64,000 nucleotides of DNA. It comes from CBDHDN01 sp965261585 (GTDB lineage: Bacteria > Pseudomonadota > Alphaproteobacteria > UBA6615). The notes beneath the pieces are model-generated. The model searched no databases and was not told where the DNA came from. It saw only the letters and a list, made by a program, of their open reading frames with translations. This document shows, piece after piece, positions 44,660 to 56,100 of the stretch. Numbering within the stretch: the stretch's first letter is position 1; each line of letters starts with the position of its first letter. The position numbers were made by a program, and so were the translations under genes. The DNA lies in assembly GCA_965261585.1 (NCBI GenBank), contig CBDHDN010000055.1, positions 135,381 through 199,380 on the forward strand. Reading direction: 5' to 3'.

Positions 44660-44966
44660 GTCCCCGCCGCCCCTTCACTGTTTCGTGATCGTGTTCAGCC
44701 ATCTCGCGCCGCCACGCTTGCTGATCGGCCCGGAAGGGCAAAGGGCCGCATGTGCCAGTAGGTTACCATAGATCCGACCGGCGCGCCTGCAACGGGCTGT
44801 GCGAGCGCGGGTTGCACGGTGGCGTTTTGACGCCGACCGCCTGTCATGCAACCCTAATGGGCCGCCGCCACGTGTGTTGTTTCAAACTCCGGCGCCATCC
44901 GGACGCGGTGGGGGCTATTTTGGGGGGAGCACGGCGTTCCCGTTCGCGGCGCATGAACGCGGCGTT
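44660..44966. other. Divergent intergenic region (adaptor / giant protein)
   Basis: This 307-bp region separates the adaptor start (44659) from the giant gene start (44967). An upstream in-frame GTG at 44799 could lengthen the giant protein by 56 residues, but the reading is Arg/Pro-rich. I see no clear promoter. Confidence 0.4.
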
Positions 44967-46699
44967 ATGTCGGGCGGCAGACACCGTCGTCGGCCGTGGG
45001 CGCGGACGGAAGAGCGCCGCTATCGCCCGGATTCCGAGCACCAGACCCGTCTGATCTTCGAGCCGCTCGAGCCGCGGCTGCTGCTCAACGCGGATCTGCT
45101 CGCGGTCGACCTCACAGCGGCGGCGCCGGACCGGCAGGACCACGATCTTCTCGTCCGCATGGTCGAGGAGACGCAGACGGTCGACCAGCAGTCGGTCACG
45201 GTCCAGCGCGTCGAGGTCGTCGATCGCAATGACGCCGACGCGGTCATCGCTACAGGCGACCTCAGTGCCATCGGTGCCGTTTCCATTGCCAGCGGCACCG
45301 GTAGCGAAGTGCTGACCATCGACATCGACTCGTTCGGCGACCTGGCCGCGCCGGTGATTTCGTACTTTGCCGGTGATGCGGCGGGGACCGACAGCCTCGT
45401 CCTGCAGACGAGCGACGCCGCCGTCTGGCGGCTTGACGCGGCCGGTGGCGGGACGATCGGCGGGCCCGACTTTACCATCGACTTTGCCGGCGTCGAAGCG
45501 CTGTTCGGAGGCGTTGGCCAAGACACGCTCGTCGGTTCTGCCGGACATACAGACTGGCTGATCGACGGCGCCGGTGCGGGCAACGTGTCAGGGCTCACCT
45601 TCAGCGGCTTCGAGAACCTGACCGGCGCCGCGGACAACGAGGACGTCTTTACGCTCGCCGATGGCGGTGGGCTGAGCGGCGCCGTCGACGGGGGCGCGGG
45701 CGGGTTCGACAGCCTGGTGTTGGCCGGCGGCCCCTACAACACGGTGGACTACCAGGCAACCGATGCCCACTCAGGCACGATCGTCGTCGACGGCGCGATC
45801 ATAGCCTATGCCGGCCTGGAGCCGTTGACGCAAACAGGCACCGCCGCCAACGTCGTTCTCAGCGGGTCGGCGCTGCTCGACGTGCTCACGCTTGGGAGCG
45901 ATCCGACGAACGACGGCAACCTGCTGTTTGCCGGACCGACGATCGAAATCGTCTCGTTCCCGCACCCGACCGAATCGCTGACGATCCGGCTCGGGGCCGG
46001 TGACGACATCCTGACGATCCTGGACTTCGACGGGGGCCTCGGGGCGTTGCTGAACGTGCAAGGCGAAGACGGCTACGACAGCCTTTTGGTCTTCGGGACC
46101 ATATCCACGCGAGCTGCGGCGGGTGGCGGCGCCGGTGATGTGGACGTCGTGGTCGAAAACATCGCGCTCCGTCCCGGGGCGGAAATTCTTGCCGATGCCA
46201 GCGGGTCTATCGACGGCAACGTGAGCCTTGTGGCCGCCGCGACCGGCCTTCCGACCGGCCTCCTGCCGGGCGCCGTCGCGGTACTGGACGTCGACGACGC
46301 GACGATCCGTGGCGGCAACGTGACTCTGAGCGCGAGCGCCGCCATAGCTGTTGACGCCGCGTCGCCCGGAATTGCCGCCGTCGGGGCCATCTCGGCGGCC
46401 ATTGTCACTATCGGCGGCCCCTCCCCAGATCAGCGCCAGCGGCGATATCGACGTGTCGGCCACGTCCGACCTTCAGACTACGGCCCTGGCAACAGCCGCT
46501 ACCGGTGGCGTCGGCCTGGCGGCCAGCGCGACGTCGATCGTCGGCAGCGCCGCGATTGCGCGGGTAGTCGACGATGCCAACCTGGTTGCCGTTGGCTCGG
46601 TCTCGATCGCTGCGACGAACAGTACGGACGTCACCACGATCGCGGATGGGAGCGACGGGGACTGCGGGTGCCGTGCTGGCGCAAGCGCTGGTCGTCGTA
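44967..46699 (+). pseudogene. Giant LEPR-XLL surface/secreted protein, N-terminal segment
   Basis: The ATG at 44967 opens a basic leader and then the LEPR-XLL motif RLIFEPLEPRLLLNADLLAVDL (residues 28-49), which marks very large exported repetitive proteins. RTX-like Gly/Asp loops follow (GGVGQDTLVGSAG, LGAGDDILTI), then parallel-beta-helix-type repeats (GGNVTLSASAAIAVDAASPG). Near 46425 (CCCCTCCCC) the frame shifts; it continues as QISASGDIDVSATSDLQTTALATAATGG. A second shift near 46655 (GACGGGGACT) leads to TAGAVLAQALVVV. The antisense group II intron begins at 46700. It would act outside the cell as an adhesin or matrix protein (inference). Confidence 0.78.
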
Positions 46700-48618
46700 G
46701 TTACGGTAGGAATGCGCATTGCTGCGCACCCCCCGCGCAGATCCGGACGTGGTCGTTGAACCATCCGGCTCCTACCTCGGGTGCTTGACGGCGAACCGCT
46801 GGTCCGGCCATGGGTGGCGGATGGAGGCGCGTGGCCACAGGATTTCGGTCATGCGCTCCAGTCGCTTCCAACTAAATCGGGCTCGCTGGGACCGGCGGCG
46901 TAGCGCCCGCATCCACCGGCGTTGCAGCCTGCGGAGGAACGCACGGATGAACCGGCCTGACCCTGGGACGGCAAAGTAGTTGAGCCAGCCATTGCAGACT
47001 CTCCCCAGCCACCTACCAACTTCCCAGATGTCGTGGTGCCAGCGCTTGCGAAGCACCTCGTCGATGCGCGCCAGGGTCCTGTTGACCCGTTTGGCAACCG
47101 GTTTGCGACCAAGCCGAAAGCGTCCTCTCAGGGTCGTCGTGCAATAGTGCGTGAGGCCCAGAAAGTCGAAAGTCTCCGGCTTGCCCACCCCGCGCTGGCG
47201 CCGGTTCAAATCCGCGAACCGGCCAAACTCCACGAGGCGGGTCTTGTCCTGGTGGAGGCTGAGACCGAACCGGGCCAGCCTCTCCCGAACGTCGCGGAGG
47301 TACCGCTCCGCATCCCGCTTGTGTTGGAACCCGACAACGATATCGTCAGCGTAACGGACGATGATCGCTTCGCCATCCGGGACGTTCGGGCGCCATTTCT
47401 TGTGGAACCACACGTCGAGCACGTAATGCAGGAACACGTTCGCCAAGACGGGGGAGACTATTGCCCCCTGCGGCGTGCCCATACCCGTATCTGCCCATGA
47501 CCCACTCTCTATGACGCCGGCGTTCAGCCATTTCCGGATCAGACGGATGACCCGCCTGTCTCCGATGCGGTGCTCTAGGAACGTGATCAACCAATCCCGC
47601 GGGATCGTGTCGAAGTACGCCCGGAGGTCTGCATCGACTATCCAGCTGACCTTGCGCCGTTCTATCCCGAAGGCCAGGGCATCGAGCGCATCGTGCGCCC
47701 CCCGCCCCGGTCGGAACCCGTAGCTGAAGCCAAGAAACACCACCTCGTAGATCGGTGTCAGGATCACATCCACAACCGCCTTCTGGACGACCTTGTCCTC
47801 CAGCGCCGCGATCCCGAGCGGTCGTGTCCCCCCGTCCGGCTTGGGTACCTCTACCCGCCGAACCGGTGGCGCCCGGTACGCTCCCCCCCTGTGCAGGCGC
47901 CGGTGCAGGTCGAGCAGGCGCTCATCCAGACCCTCGCCGTACATGTCCCACGTAACGCCGTCGACACCGGCTGCTGCGTCCTTCTTCAATGCGAAGTAGG
48001 CCGCACCGAGCGCGTCCGGCGTAATGTGGTGGAAGAGCGCAGTGAGACGTTCCTTCGGGTTTCTCTCTGCAGCTTTCCGTATCCGGGCCGCCGCCTGTGG
48101 CACGCTTACCCGACACTGGGTTCGGCGCGTGCTTTGGCAATCCGGATTCCCCTTGGTTGAGGCCCTTTCCTCCGGCGACTCCGCAGAAGCTCGCGCTCCC
48201 TTGTTCGCCGCCCTCACAGGTCGTACGGCCTCATCCGACTTCTTCAAACCGTTCATCATAGGCTTCGGTTTTCTCCATTCCCTACGCGGCCCCTTTACGA
48301 CAACCGGGGCAGTTTGAAGACCTCCCAGGGTCCCAACAGAAGGCGTGCGAACGTGCATGGGTTCTCTGACACCGCGGGGCTCGCCGACATCTCACCAAAA
48401 CGACGCCTGCAATATTGCCTTCGACCGATCTGAAAGCCTCGGCACCCCGGACCATCGCTTTTACGGTGCTCAATAGCCCTGCCCATCCATGCCGCTACCG
48501 ACGCTTCGCCTGCCCCCTCACGGGAGCCAACGCACGGCTCGCGGAGAAACGTGGTTCGGTTACTCCTTCGTTCCGGGGGACTTGCACCCCCTACCTTCTG
48601 CCAGTTCGCCTGGCGCAC
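46700..48618 (-). mobile_element. Group II intron, copy 1, antisense to the giant gene
   Basis: The 5' end GTGCGCC (consensus GTGYG) is at 48618 on the minus strand. The 3' end is ...CTACCGTAAC at 46700, after a domain V (GAGCCGGATGGTTCAACG..., 46740-46771) and a domain VI hairpin. It encodes a reverse transcriptase/maturase whose stop directly abuts domain V. A nearly identical copy in sense orientation is at 59670. Being antisense, it cannot splice out of the giant gene's mRNA. Confidence 0.85.
46772..48259 (-). CDS. ltrA: Group II intron reverse transcriptase/maturase (copy 1)
   Basis: 495 residues from the ATG at 48259 (MMNGLKKSDEAVRPV). The RT palm has GVDGVTWDMY, RPLGIAALEDKVVQKAVVDVI, FGFRPGRG-type FSYGFRPGRGAHDALDAL, the DADLRAYFDTI catalytic Asp, GTPQGAIVSPVLANVFLHYVLD, and RYADDIVVGF with the YADD active site near residue 300. 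The maturase thumb/X domain follows (FDFLGLTHYC, RRRSQRARFSWKRL). It ends WPDQRFAVKHPR with no HNH endonuclease domain. It would promote intron splicing and retrohoming. A longer frame up to 48358 exists but lacks support. It appears intact. Confidence 0.9.
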   Translation of the reverse strand: MMNGLKKSDEAVRPVRAANKGARASAESPEERASTKGNPDCQSTRRTQCRVSVPQAAARIRKAAERNPKERLTALFHHITPDALGAAYFALKKDAAAGVDGVTWDMYGEGLDERLLDLHRRLHRGGAYRAPPVRRVEVPKPDGGTRPLGIAALEDKVVQKAVVDVILTPIYEVVFLGFSYGFRPGRGAHDALDALAFGIERRKVSWIVDADLRAYFDTIPRDWLITFLEHRIGDRRVIRLIRKWLNAGVIESGSWADTGMGTPQGAIVSPVLANVFLHYVLDVWFHKKWRPNVPDGEAIIVRYADDIVVGFQHKRDAERYLRDVRERLARFGLSLHQDKTRLVEFGRFADLNRRQRGVGKPETFDFLGLTHYCTTTLRGRFRLGRKPVAKRVNRTLARIDEVLRKRWHHDIWEVGRWLGRVCNGWLNYFAVPGSGRFIRAFLRRLQRRWMRALRRRSQRARFSWKRLERMTEILWPRASIRHPWPDQRFAVKHPR

Positions 48619-51600
48619 CAGACCCAGGCGTTCGTCGACGGCTCTGCGTCGATCGCATCCGCGGGCGGCCTTGACGTCGCCGCCGACGCGACGAACAGTG
48701 TCGTCACCAGGGCCTTGGCGACGCCCGACGGGGCGCCGGTCGGCGATATGGCGGCGCGAGACTTGCTCGTCGAGATCGCGGAGCAAACGGGTCGGGGCGC
48801 CCAGGCACCGGACGGCGGCAACATTGTCTCGCCCGCCGCCATTGCGTTCACCACGTTGGCCAGCGGCCGACCGCCGGCGCCGCTGCCGGCGCCGTCGCTG
48901 ACGATCCCGATCGTCAATCTGACGCTGGCGCCGATTGGCACGGAAGCCTTCATCCGATCGAGTGGCCCGGTTGCGGCGGGTACGGAGGTCAGGGTTTCCG
49001 CGGTGTCTTCTTCGGCGTCGGCGACGACGGCCGATGCGGCCGGGACCGACAGTGCAAACGGGTTGGGCGGCAGCGTCGCCATCAATTTCGCGCTGGTCAG
49101 CGACACGGCATTCGTGGATGGCGCGAACCTCTCCGCGCCGAGCGTTCGGATCGAGACGGGGACCGGAACGACAGCCCGACCGGCGCCGAACCAGCAGCGC
49201 GCGGAGGCGATCTCCGGCGCGGCCGCCAACGTCGACCAAGCGGGGGCGTTCGCCTTCAACCTGGCGAGCTCTACCAGCGAGGCCCTGGTCCGCGGGGCGA
49301 CCTCGGTCACCGGCGATGTCGTCGTCGTCGCGACAAACGCGTCGAGCGACGAGGCGACGGCGCGCCCCGCACCCGGCGCCGGCGGCGCCCAGGGCGTCGG
49401 CCTCTCGGTCGCAGCGCACGCCGACATTGCGCCGGCCCTCACGCGCGCCGAAATCCAGGACGGGGCCGTCCTGACCGGCGCCAACGACGTGACCTTCGTG
49501 GCCGACTCGGACCGCTCGGCCACGGTCACTGCCGAGGCCGGTGCCGGCACCGGCGGCGACACCGCGACGACCCGGTCGCTGGCAGGTGCGCTGACCCAAC
49601 GCGAGACAGTCGCTGGCTTTGGCGCCGGCACCCCTCTCGACGTGACGGGTGCGCTTTCGGCACAGGTCGTCCATCGCGGCACGACGACGACCCGTGGCCG
49701 TGGTGATACCGCCGGGCCGACGGCGCTGCTGGGTGGGGCCGTCGCGCTTACCATCGCCGACGACACGGCGCGGGCCGGCACGGCGCGCGACCTCAGTGCG
49801 GTCGGCGACGTCAGCTTCCTGGTCGACGCGATCATGACCAGCGAGGCCGAAGCGCTCGGTAGCCAGGCCGGCGCCGGCGCGAGCGACCCGGGCGCCGGCA
49901 GCACGATCGCCGAAGCGATCGAGTTCCTCGCCGGACTGGATGGACCCGCCGTACCGCCGATCGAAACCGGGGATGACCCGGTTGGCGCGACGGCGGCAAT
50001 TGCCGCGAATTTCGCCGTCGCCGACGCCCTCGCGTCGGTTACGACAGCGACGACAGTCAATGCCGGCGGGCAATTGACCCTGCGGGCTGCCGGCACGGTC
50101 AACGCATCGGCGCGGGCCGACGCCGGCGCCGCCGATGGGGCACTCGGGGTCGCCGTCGCTGTGGCGGTCAACGTGCCGGACGTCACTACGGAGGCACGCA
50201 TCGACGGCAGCGTGAACGCCGGCAGCATCGTCGTCGAGACCACGATGGCCGGCGTCGTCGGCTCCCTATTCACGGTCGAGGCCGTCTCGGGCGCCGGCGC
50301 GACGGCCGTCGGCGCGGCGGGTGCCCTTGCCATCAACTTCGTCAGCGAGACGAGCCAGGCTCTGCTGGCGTCGGGCTCGAGCGCGACAGTCGGTGGTGGC
50401 GACGTCACCGTGTCGGCGACCAGCAATTCGGCGGCGATGACCACCGCAACCGCGATCGAGGCCGGCGGAGGTGTCGGCATTGGCGGCTCGTTCGCGCTGA
50501 CCGTCGAAACGGCGCAGACTCGCGCCGAGGTCGCGTCGCTGGCGGCGCTCACTGGCGCGGCGAATGTGACGATCGCGGCGGACGCAGACCACGCGTCGTC
50601 GACGGCGGCTGAGGCCGGCGCCGCCGGCGGCACCCCCGTGGCGCCAGCGGTCGCGCTCGACCTCTCGACACGCGAGGCGATCGCGCAGCTCGCCTCGGGC
50701 CTCCAGGCGCTGGTGCTCACCGGTGCGTTCACGGTGCGGGCGACGCAGCGGGGATCGACGTCGACAAGGGCCAAGGCGGACGCGGCCGGCGCAGGCGTCG
50801 CCGGCGGCGCCGGCATCGCCGTCAGTGCGGCGGTCAGCACGGCAGGCGCGGCGATCGAGCGCGATATCACGGCAAACGGCGATGTGACAATCGCGGCTGC
50901 GTTGACGATCGGCAGCGACGCCACGGCCACAGCCAGCGCCGCCGGTGCCCAGGACGGGACGGTCCCGATCGACCAGCAGATTGCCGACCAGCTGGCGAAC
51001 CTCGACGCCGGGTTGACGATCCCGGCTGTGGTGACCGAGGCGGGCCAGGCGGCCATGCAGCATGGCGTCGACTTGGCGGCAATCGGGGGCTCGGCGGCGA
51101 TTGCGGTCAACGCCGGCCTCGCCGACGTGACCGCGATGATTGTCGACGGCCTGACGGTCAGCAGCGGCGGTGCGTTGGCCCTCAGCAGTGCGCTCGAAAC
51201 CGACGCCGGCGCCGATGCAGATGCCGGCGCGGTGGACAGCACGACGGCGATCGGTGGCGCCGCGGCGCTCAACTTCGTCGATGGGGACAGCACCGCGTCG
51301 ATCGGATCCATGGCCAACGTGACGGGCGTCGGTGTGAGCCTCGAGGCGCTTTCCGGCACCGGTGCGGCCGGGCGGCTCGAGGCCAGAGCCAAGGCCGGTG
51401 CCGGCGCGGTCCAGGACGGCATCGCCGGCTCGGTGGCCGCGAACCTGCTGTTGGGCACGACCGGCGCGACGATCGGCAATGGCGCGACCGTGAATTCGGG
51501 CGCCGACCTCACGGTGCTGGCCGACAGCGACTATACGGTCGTTACGGCGTCGGGCGATGGTCCGGCCGACGCGGGCAACCGGGGCGTTGGTGTGGCGCTG

Positions 51601-53172
51601 GCCCTCAGCGTTCTCGCCAACTCAACCACCGCGTCGATCGGCGAGAGCGCCGTCACCGACGCCGCCCAATCGATCAACATTCGGGCCGATGCCACGGTCG
51701 ACGTCGACACGACGAGCGTCGCCGGCATTTCGGCCGCGACGGCGTCTCTGGCGGGTTCGGTTGCGCTTAACGGCGTGGTCGCGGCGACGACTGCCTCTAT
51801 CGGCCAGGGGGCGCAGGCCACGGCCGGTCAGGATGTCGGTGTCCATGCGGGCGATACGACGACCGTCGCGAGCCGCACCGGCGCAACTGTCGGCACGGGG
51901 TTTCGTGGCGGGGGTGGCGGCCTGGATTTCGGCGCGATCGTCAAGACGACCCGGGCCTTCATCGCGGGCGCCGCGGCGGCGCGGCAAGGCAATGTGGTCG
52001 TCGAAGCCGTCTCCCGGGAGGACATTGCCGCGGCGGCGGCCGGGGCGCAAGGCGCCTTCGCAACCATCGCTGGTGCCGGCGGGGTCTATGTCCTCACCAT
52101 CACGACCCAGGCTTTCATCGACGCTGGGACCGTGGTCTTTGCCGATGGCAGCATCGTCGTCGCGGCGGATGACGCGACTGAGATCGACATCTCCGCCGGC
52201 GCCCTTGGCAATACGCTCGTGATCGGAATCGGTGCGTCCCTGGCGGTGCCGATCGTCGACAAGGTTACGGAAGCCTACGTCGCCGGCGCCGACGCGCAGC
52301 GCATGCTGGCGGCGGCCAGCGTGACCGCCAACGGGAATGGGCCCGGCGTCGACGTGAGGACAGGGAACTTTGTGGTCACTTTCGCTGATGACGCGACAGA
52401 GAGTGACGACCGCGAGGTCAGGTCGCTCGGCTTCAGCGTTAGCAATGCGCTTGAGCCGGTCCTTAGTTTCTCCTTGATCGACGTGATCGCCGTCGGCGCG
52501 CCGGATCGGTCCTTCACCGAACAGCGCACGGCGACCCCGGAAACCAGGACCATCCAGGGGCTGGCCGTCACGGCCACGTCGCGTGATGACGTCGAGACGC
52601 TGACGAGGGGCTTCGCCGGCGCGCTCGGCGTCGCCGTCGAGTTGTCGGGTGCGGCGAAGGTCATCAAGAACAGTACGTCGGCCTTTATCGGCAATGATGC
52701 CGTCGTCAACACCGACCAGACGGGCGCGGCGAGCGAGCAGTCCGTTTTGATCGCCGCGGGCACCGATTCCTACGTGATGGGCATCGCCGGCGCCGCCTCT
52801 GCGTCAGCGGTCGGGGCGGCGGGCGGCGCGGCCGACTTGACGTTCGTCAACAATCAGACGACGGCGTCCATCGGCAATAGCGCCGTGGTCAACGCTCTGA
52901 AGGATGTGGAGGTTCGCGCGTCGGGAACCGAAGATGTCCTGGCGATCGCGGGCGGGGCAACCAGCTCTATCTTGGCGATTTCGGGGTCGCTGCCCGTCAT
53001 ATCGGTGAACAGCCAGACGCATGCGTTTGTTGGTGCCGATGCAGTGGTCGATGCCGGCGGCAATGTGCTGATCAAGGCGACGGACGACACCGATACGGAT
53101 GTCGTTTCGGGATCTGCGAGCGTCGGCGCCGGGATCGGCGACGGGACCTCGCTTGGCGCGACCTTGATCGGC
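48619..53172 (+). pseudogene. Giant LEPR-XLL protein, repeat segment 2
   Basis: Open without a stop for over 4.5 kb. Dozens of 20-30-residue units follow the pattern A-x-(V/I)-x-x-G-(A/S)-x-(V/L)-x-A-x-x-(V/I)-x-(V/I)-x-A, for example TQAFVDGSASIASAGGLDVAADATNS, GGSVAINFALVSDTAFVDGA and LANSTTASIGESAVTDAAQSINIRADATVD. They are grouped into blocks of about 70-90 residues. This predicts a long right-handed beta-helix fibre. The start of this segment joins the previous one in frame when the intron is removed (VVV, then QTQAFVDG). It ends with a one-base shift near 53172 (GGCAGACACC), after which QAWIGDRAVVNADTTFTDTLDVPAG is read in another frame. Confidence 0.75.
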
Positions 53173-56100
53173 AGACACCCAAGCCTGGATCGGCGATAGG
53201 GCCGTGGTCAACGCCGATACGACGTTCACCGACACGCTGGACGTGCCGGCCGGGAACCTAAACATCGAGTTCGATCCGGCCAGCGCCTTCTTCCGCGGTC
53301 TCCCCCTAGGGTCAGCGGATTTGTTCGACCTCGGGTCCAACCATGGGCTGCGGACCGGTGACGCCGTCGTCTATCGAAACGGTGGCGGCACAAGCATCAA
53401 CGGACTGGATAACGGACGAACCTATTTCGTCAGCGTCGATAATACGGACCCGGCGCGCGTCGCGCTCCACAGGTCGGCGGAGGATGCCCTATCGGGGCTG
53501 TCCCCCCTGTTTGGTCTCTATGCATCCGTGGCCGGCGGCAGCGCGCACCGGTTCGAACCGGTGCGTCTGTTGACGAAGGCGATCCAGGGTGTTTCGGTCC
53601 AGGCGCTATCCAGCGAAAACGCCTTCACGCTGGCGGCCAGTGGCGTGTTCGGCGGCGGCGCCGCGCTGACCGGCAACCTTGTCGTTGTTGTGATCGAGTC
53701 CGATACCGTCGCGCGAGTCGGGCCATCGGTGCAGGTTACGACCGAGGATCTAAGCGTTGCGGCGGAGAATGACGTAACGGTCTTCGACGCCGCCGTGAAC
53801 CTGAATGTGGCGTTGGTTTCTCTCGCCGGCAGCGTTGATCTGGGGATCGTGAGGAACGACACCTCCGCGTTCCTCGATGCCGGCAGCGTCGTCACGGCCC
53901 GGGGTGATGTGGACGTCGTCGCGCTGTCACGCCAAGAGGTCGACAGTTTCGTCGGCGGCCTGGGACTGTCGGTCGGCGGGGTCGGTCTCTCGGCCTCGGC
54001 CTCGCTGCACACGGTCGGCGCCGCGCTGGACGTTGAGTCGAAGGCCATACTCGACAGTTTCGGCGACGTCAGCGTCCAGGCCTTCGTCGACGCCAGGCTC
54101 ACAGAGCTCACCGATCCGCTGGGCAATGGCGTCGCCGGGCTGCTGAACGCTTATGCCTTGGTTGGGGGTCAGCCGGCAGCGGCCGCGATCAACATGGAGG
54201 CGCCCAGATCCAAGGTCACCGACAGCGTCGATCGGCTGACGCCGAGCGGCGGGTCCCTGGCATTCATCGACGGCGCCACCGTCAACGCGACGGCTGGCGA
54301 CGTCACAGTGGCCGCCGAAAACAGCCTCGACGCTGTCCTCGACACCTCGTTCACCGTGGCCCTCGGCATCCCCGGGACCGATGCTGTCACTTTCGACGGC
54401 AACCTCGCCCGGGCCAACACCCGCAGCAACGCACGGGCCCATATCCAGGGTGGCGCGAGTGTTACCGCGGTCAACGTGACGGTGCGGGCGCAGAGCACGA
54501 ACGACCGCAGCGCCGTCGGCACGGTCGTAATCAACAACGCGCGCGACACGGTCGAGGCCCTTGTCGACGGCGCGACGATCACGGCCGGGGGTGCCGTCGG
54601 CGTCCACGCCGACTCGACCTCGACCGCCAAATTCAGCAGCCTTCTGCCGGGCCTCAATCCGCTCCGTGTCAGAGTGGCTTTGATCGACATCCGCAACACC
54701 GTCGATGCCCACATCGCCAACGCAACGGTGACGGCCCCGGGGCCCATCAGCGTCACGGCGACGGACACGGCGGCGATCGCGGCCCTGGTCGTCGCGGTCA
54801 CCTTCAAAGGACTCGGCGGCTTTGCCGTCGGCGCGGCGGCGGCGACCAACGACATCGCCAATATGGTGACCGCCTTCATCGAGGGTGGCACGGTGACCGC
54901 TGTCACCGGTGGCGTCGACGTCACCGCCGCGAGAGATCATTCGATCAACGCGACGGCCGTCGGTGGCGCATTCACGGCGACCGCCGCCGGTGCCGGGTCG
55001 GTGACGCTCAACAATATCGGCAACACGGTGGACGCGCGCATCTCCGGCGGCGCCATCGTCAACGCCATGGGTGCCGTTCGTGTGACGGCGACGGAGACGG
55101 TGCTGATCGAGGGATTCGCCGGTGCAGTCGCCGTGAGCGGCACGGTTGGCGTCGGTGCCGGCGTGACGACCAATACGATCACCAGCCAGACCATCGCCAG
55201 AATAGAGGCCGCCACCGTCGAATCTCTTACGGGTGGTATCGATGTCCTGGCAACGGCGACCCGCACGATCGACACGCTGACCGTTGGCTTCGCCGGCGGT
55301 GGTGAGCTTGCCCTCGCCGGCACGTTTGCGGCGCTGAGCGTCGGTGGACTCGTCGATGCGCACATCTCGAGCAACGCCGACATCGACGCTTTTACCGACA
55401 TTCGCGTTGAGGCGACATCGACGTTCAGCCTGGACGTCGATGCCGGGGCCGGTGCGGTCGGCGTCGGCACCCTCGGCTTCGGCGGCACTGCCATCGTCGC
55501 GTTCTTGACGATGACGACGACGACCGCGTTCGTCTCGGGATCCAGCTTGTCCGCCGGCGGCGACATCAACGTTGCGGCCACGACCGACGTCACACGTTTC
55601 GACCTCGACGCATTTGCCGGGGCCGGCGGCTTCGTCGGTATCGAAGCTGCCGTCGCGGAGCTCTTTTCCCAATCCGTCACCGAGGCGGCGGTCGACTCCG
55701 GCGCCATCGTCGAGACGGCGGATCGTTTGACGATAAGGGCCGACAGCTCAACGATACTCGATGCGAACGCCAGCGGGCTCGGCGTCGGCGCGGCGGCCGT
55801 TGGCGTCGTCTTCGCCGATGCGCGAGAGACCGGCATGTCCGCGGCATCCCTGGCGGCCGACGTCAGCGTCAATGACCTGACGGTCGAAGCGCTTCTGACA
55901 ACCTCGATCGACACCGACGGCACCGCTGTGCAGGGCGGTATCGGGACCGGCGCGCTGAATGAATCGACGGCGCGCGCAGACGGCCAGGTCACAGCGGCCG
56001 TTGATTCCGGCGTGATTGGCGTCACCAACCAGGTCACCGTCACGGCGACGTCCGAGGCCAATGCGGTTGCCGATCTGTTCGGTCTCAGCCTCGGCGGCCT

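Noticed and set aside
45996..47000. Possible phage-like inversion (shufflon) in the giant gene because of the inverted introns
   Set aside because: Both flanks and the middle read as giant protein on the plus strand, so the present order is the native one; no recombinase is near.
48591..51512. 973-codon minus-strand open frame in the giant gene
   Set aside because: It is Ala/Pro/Ser-rich and mirrors the repeats of the plus-strand protein; codon positions favour the plus strand.
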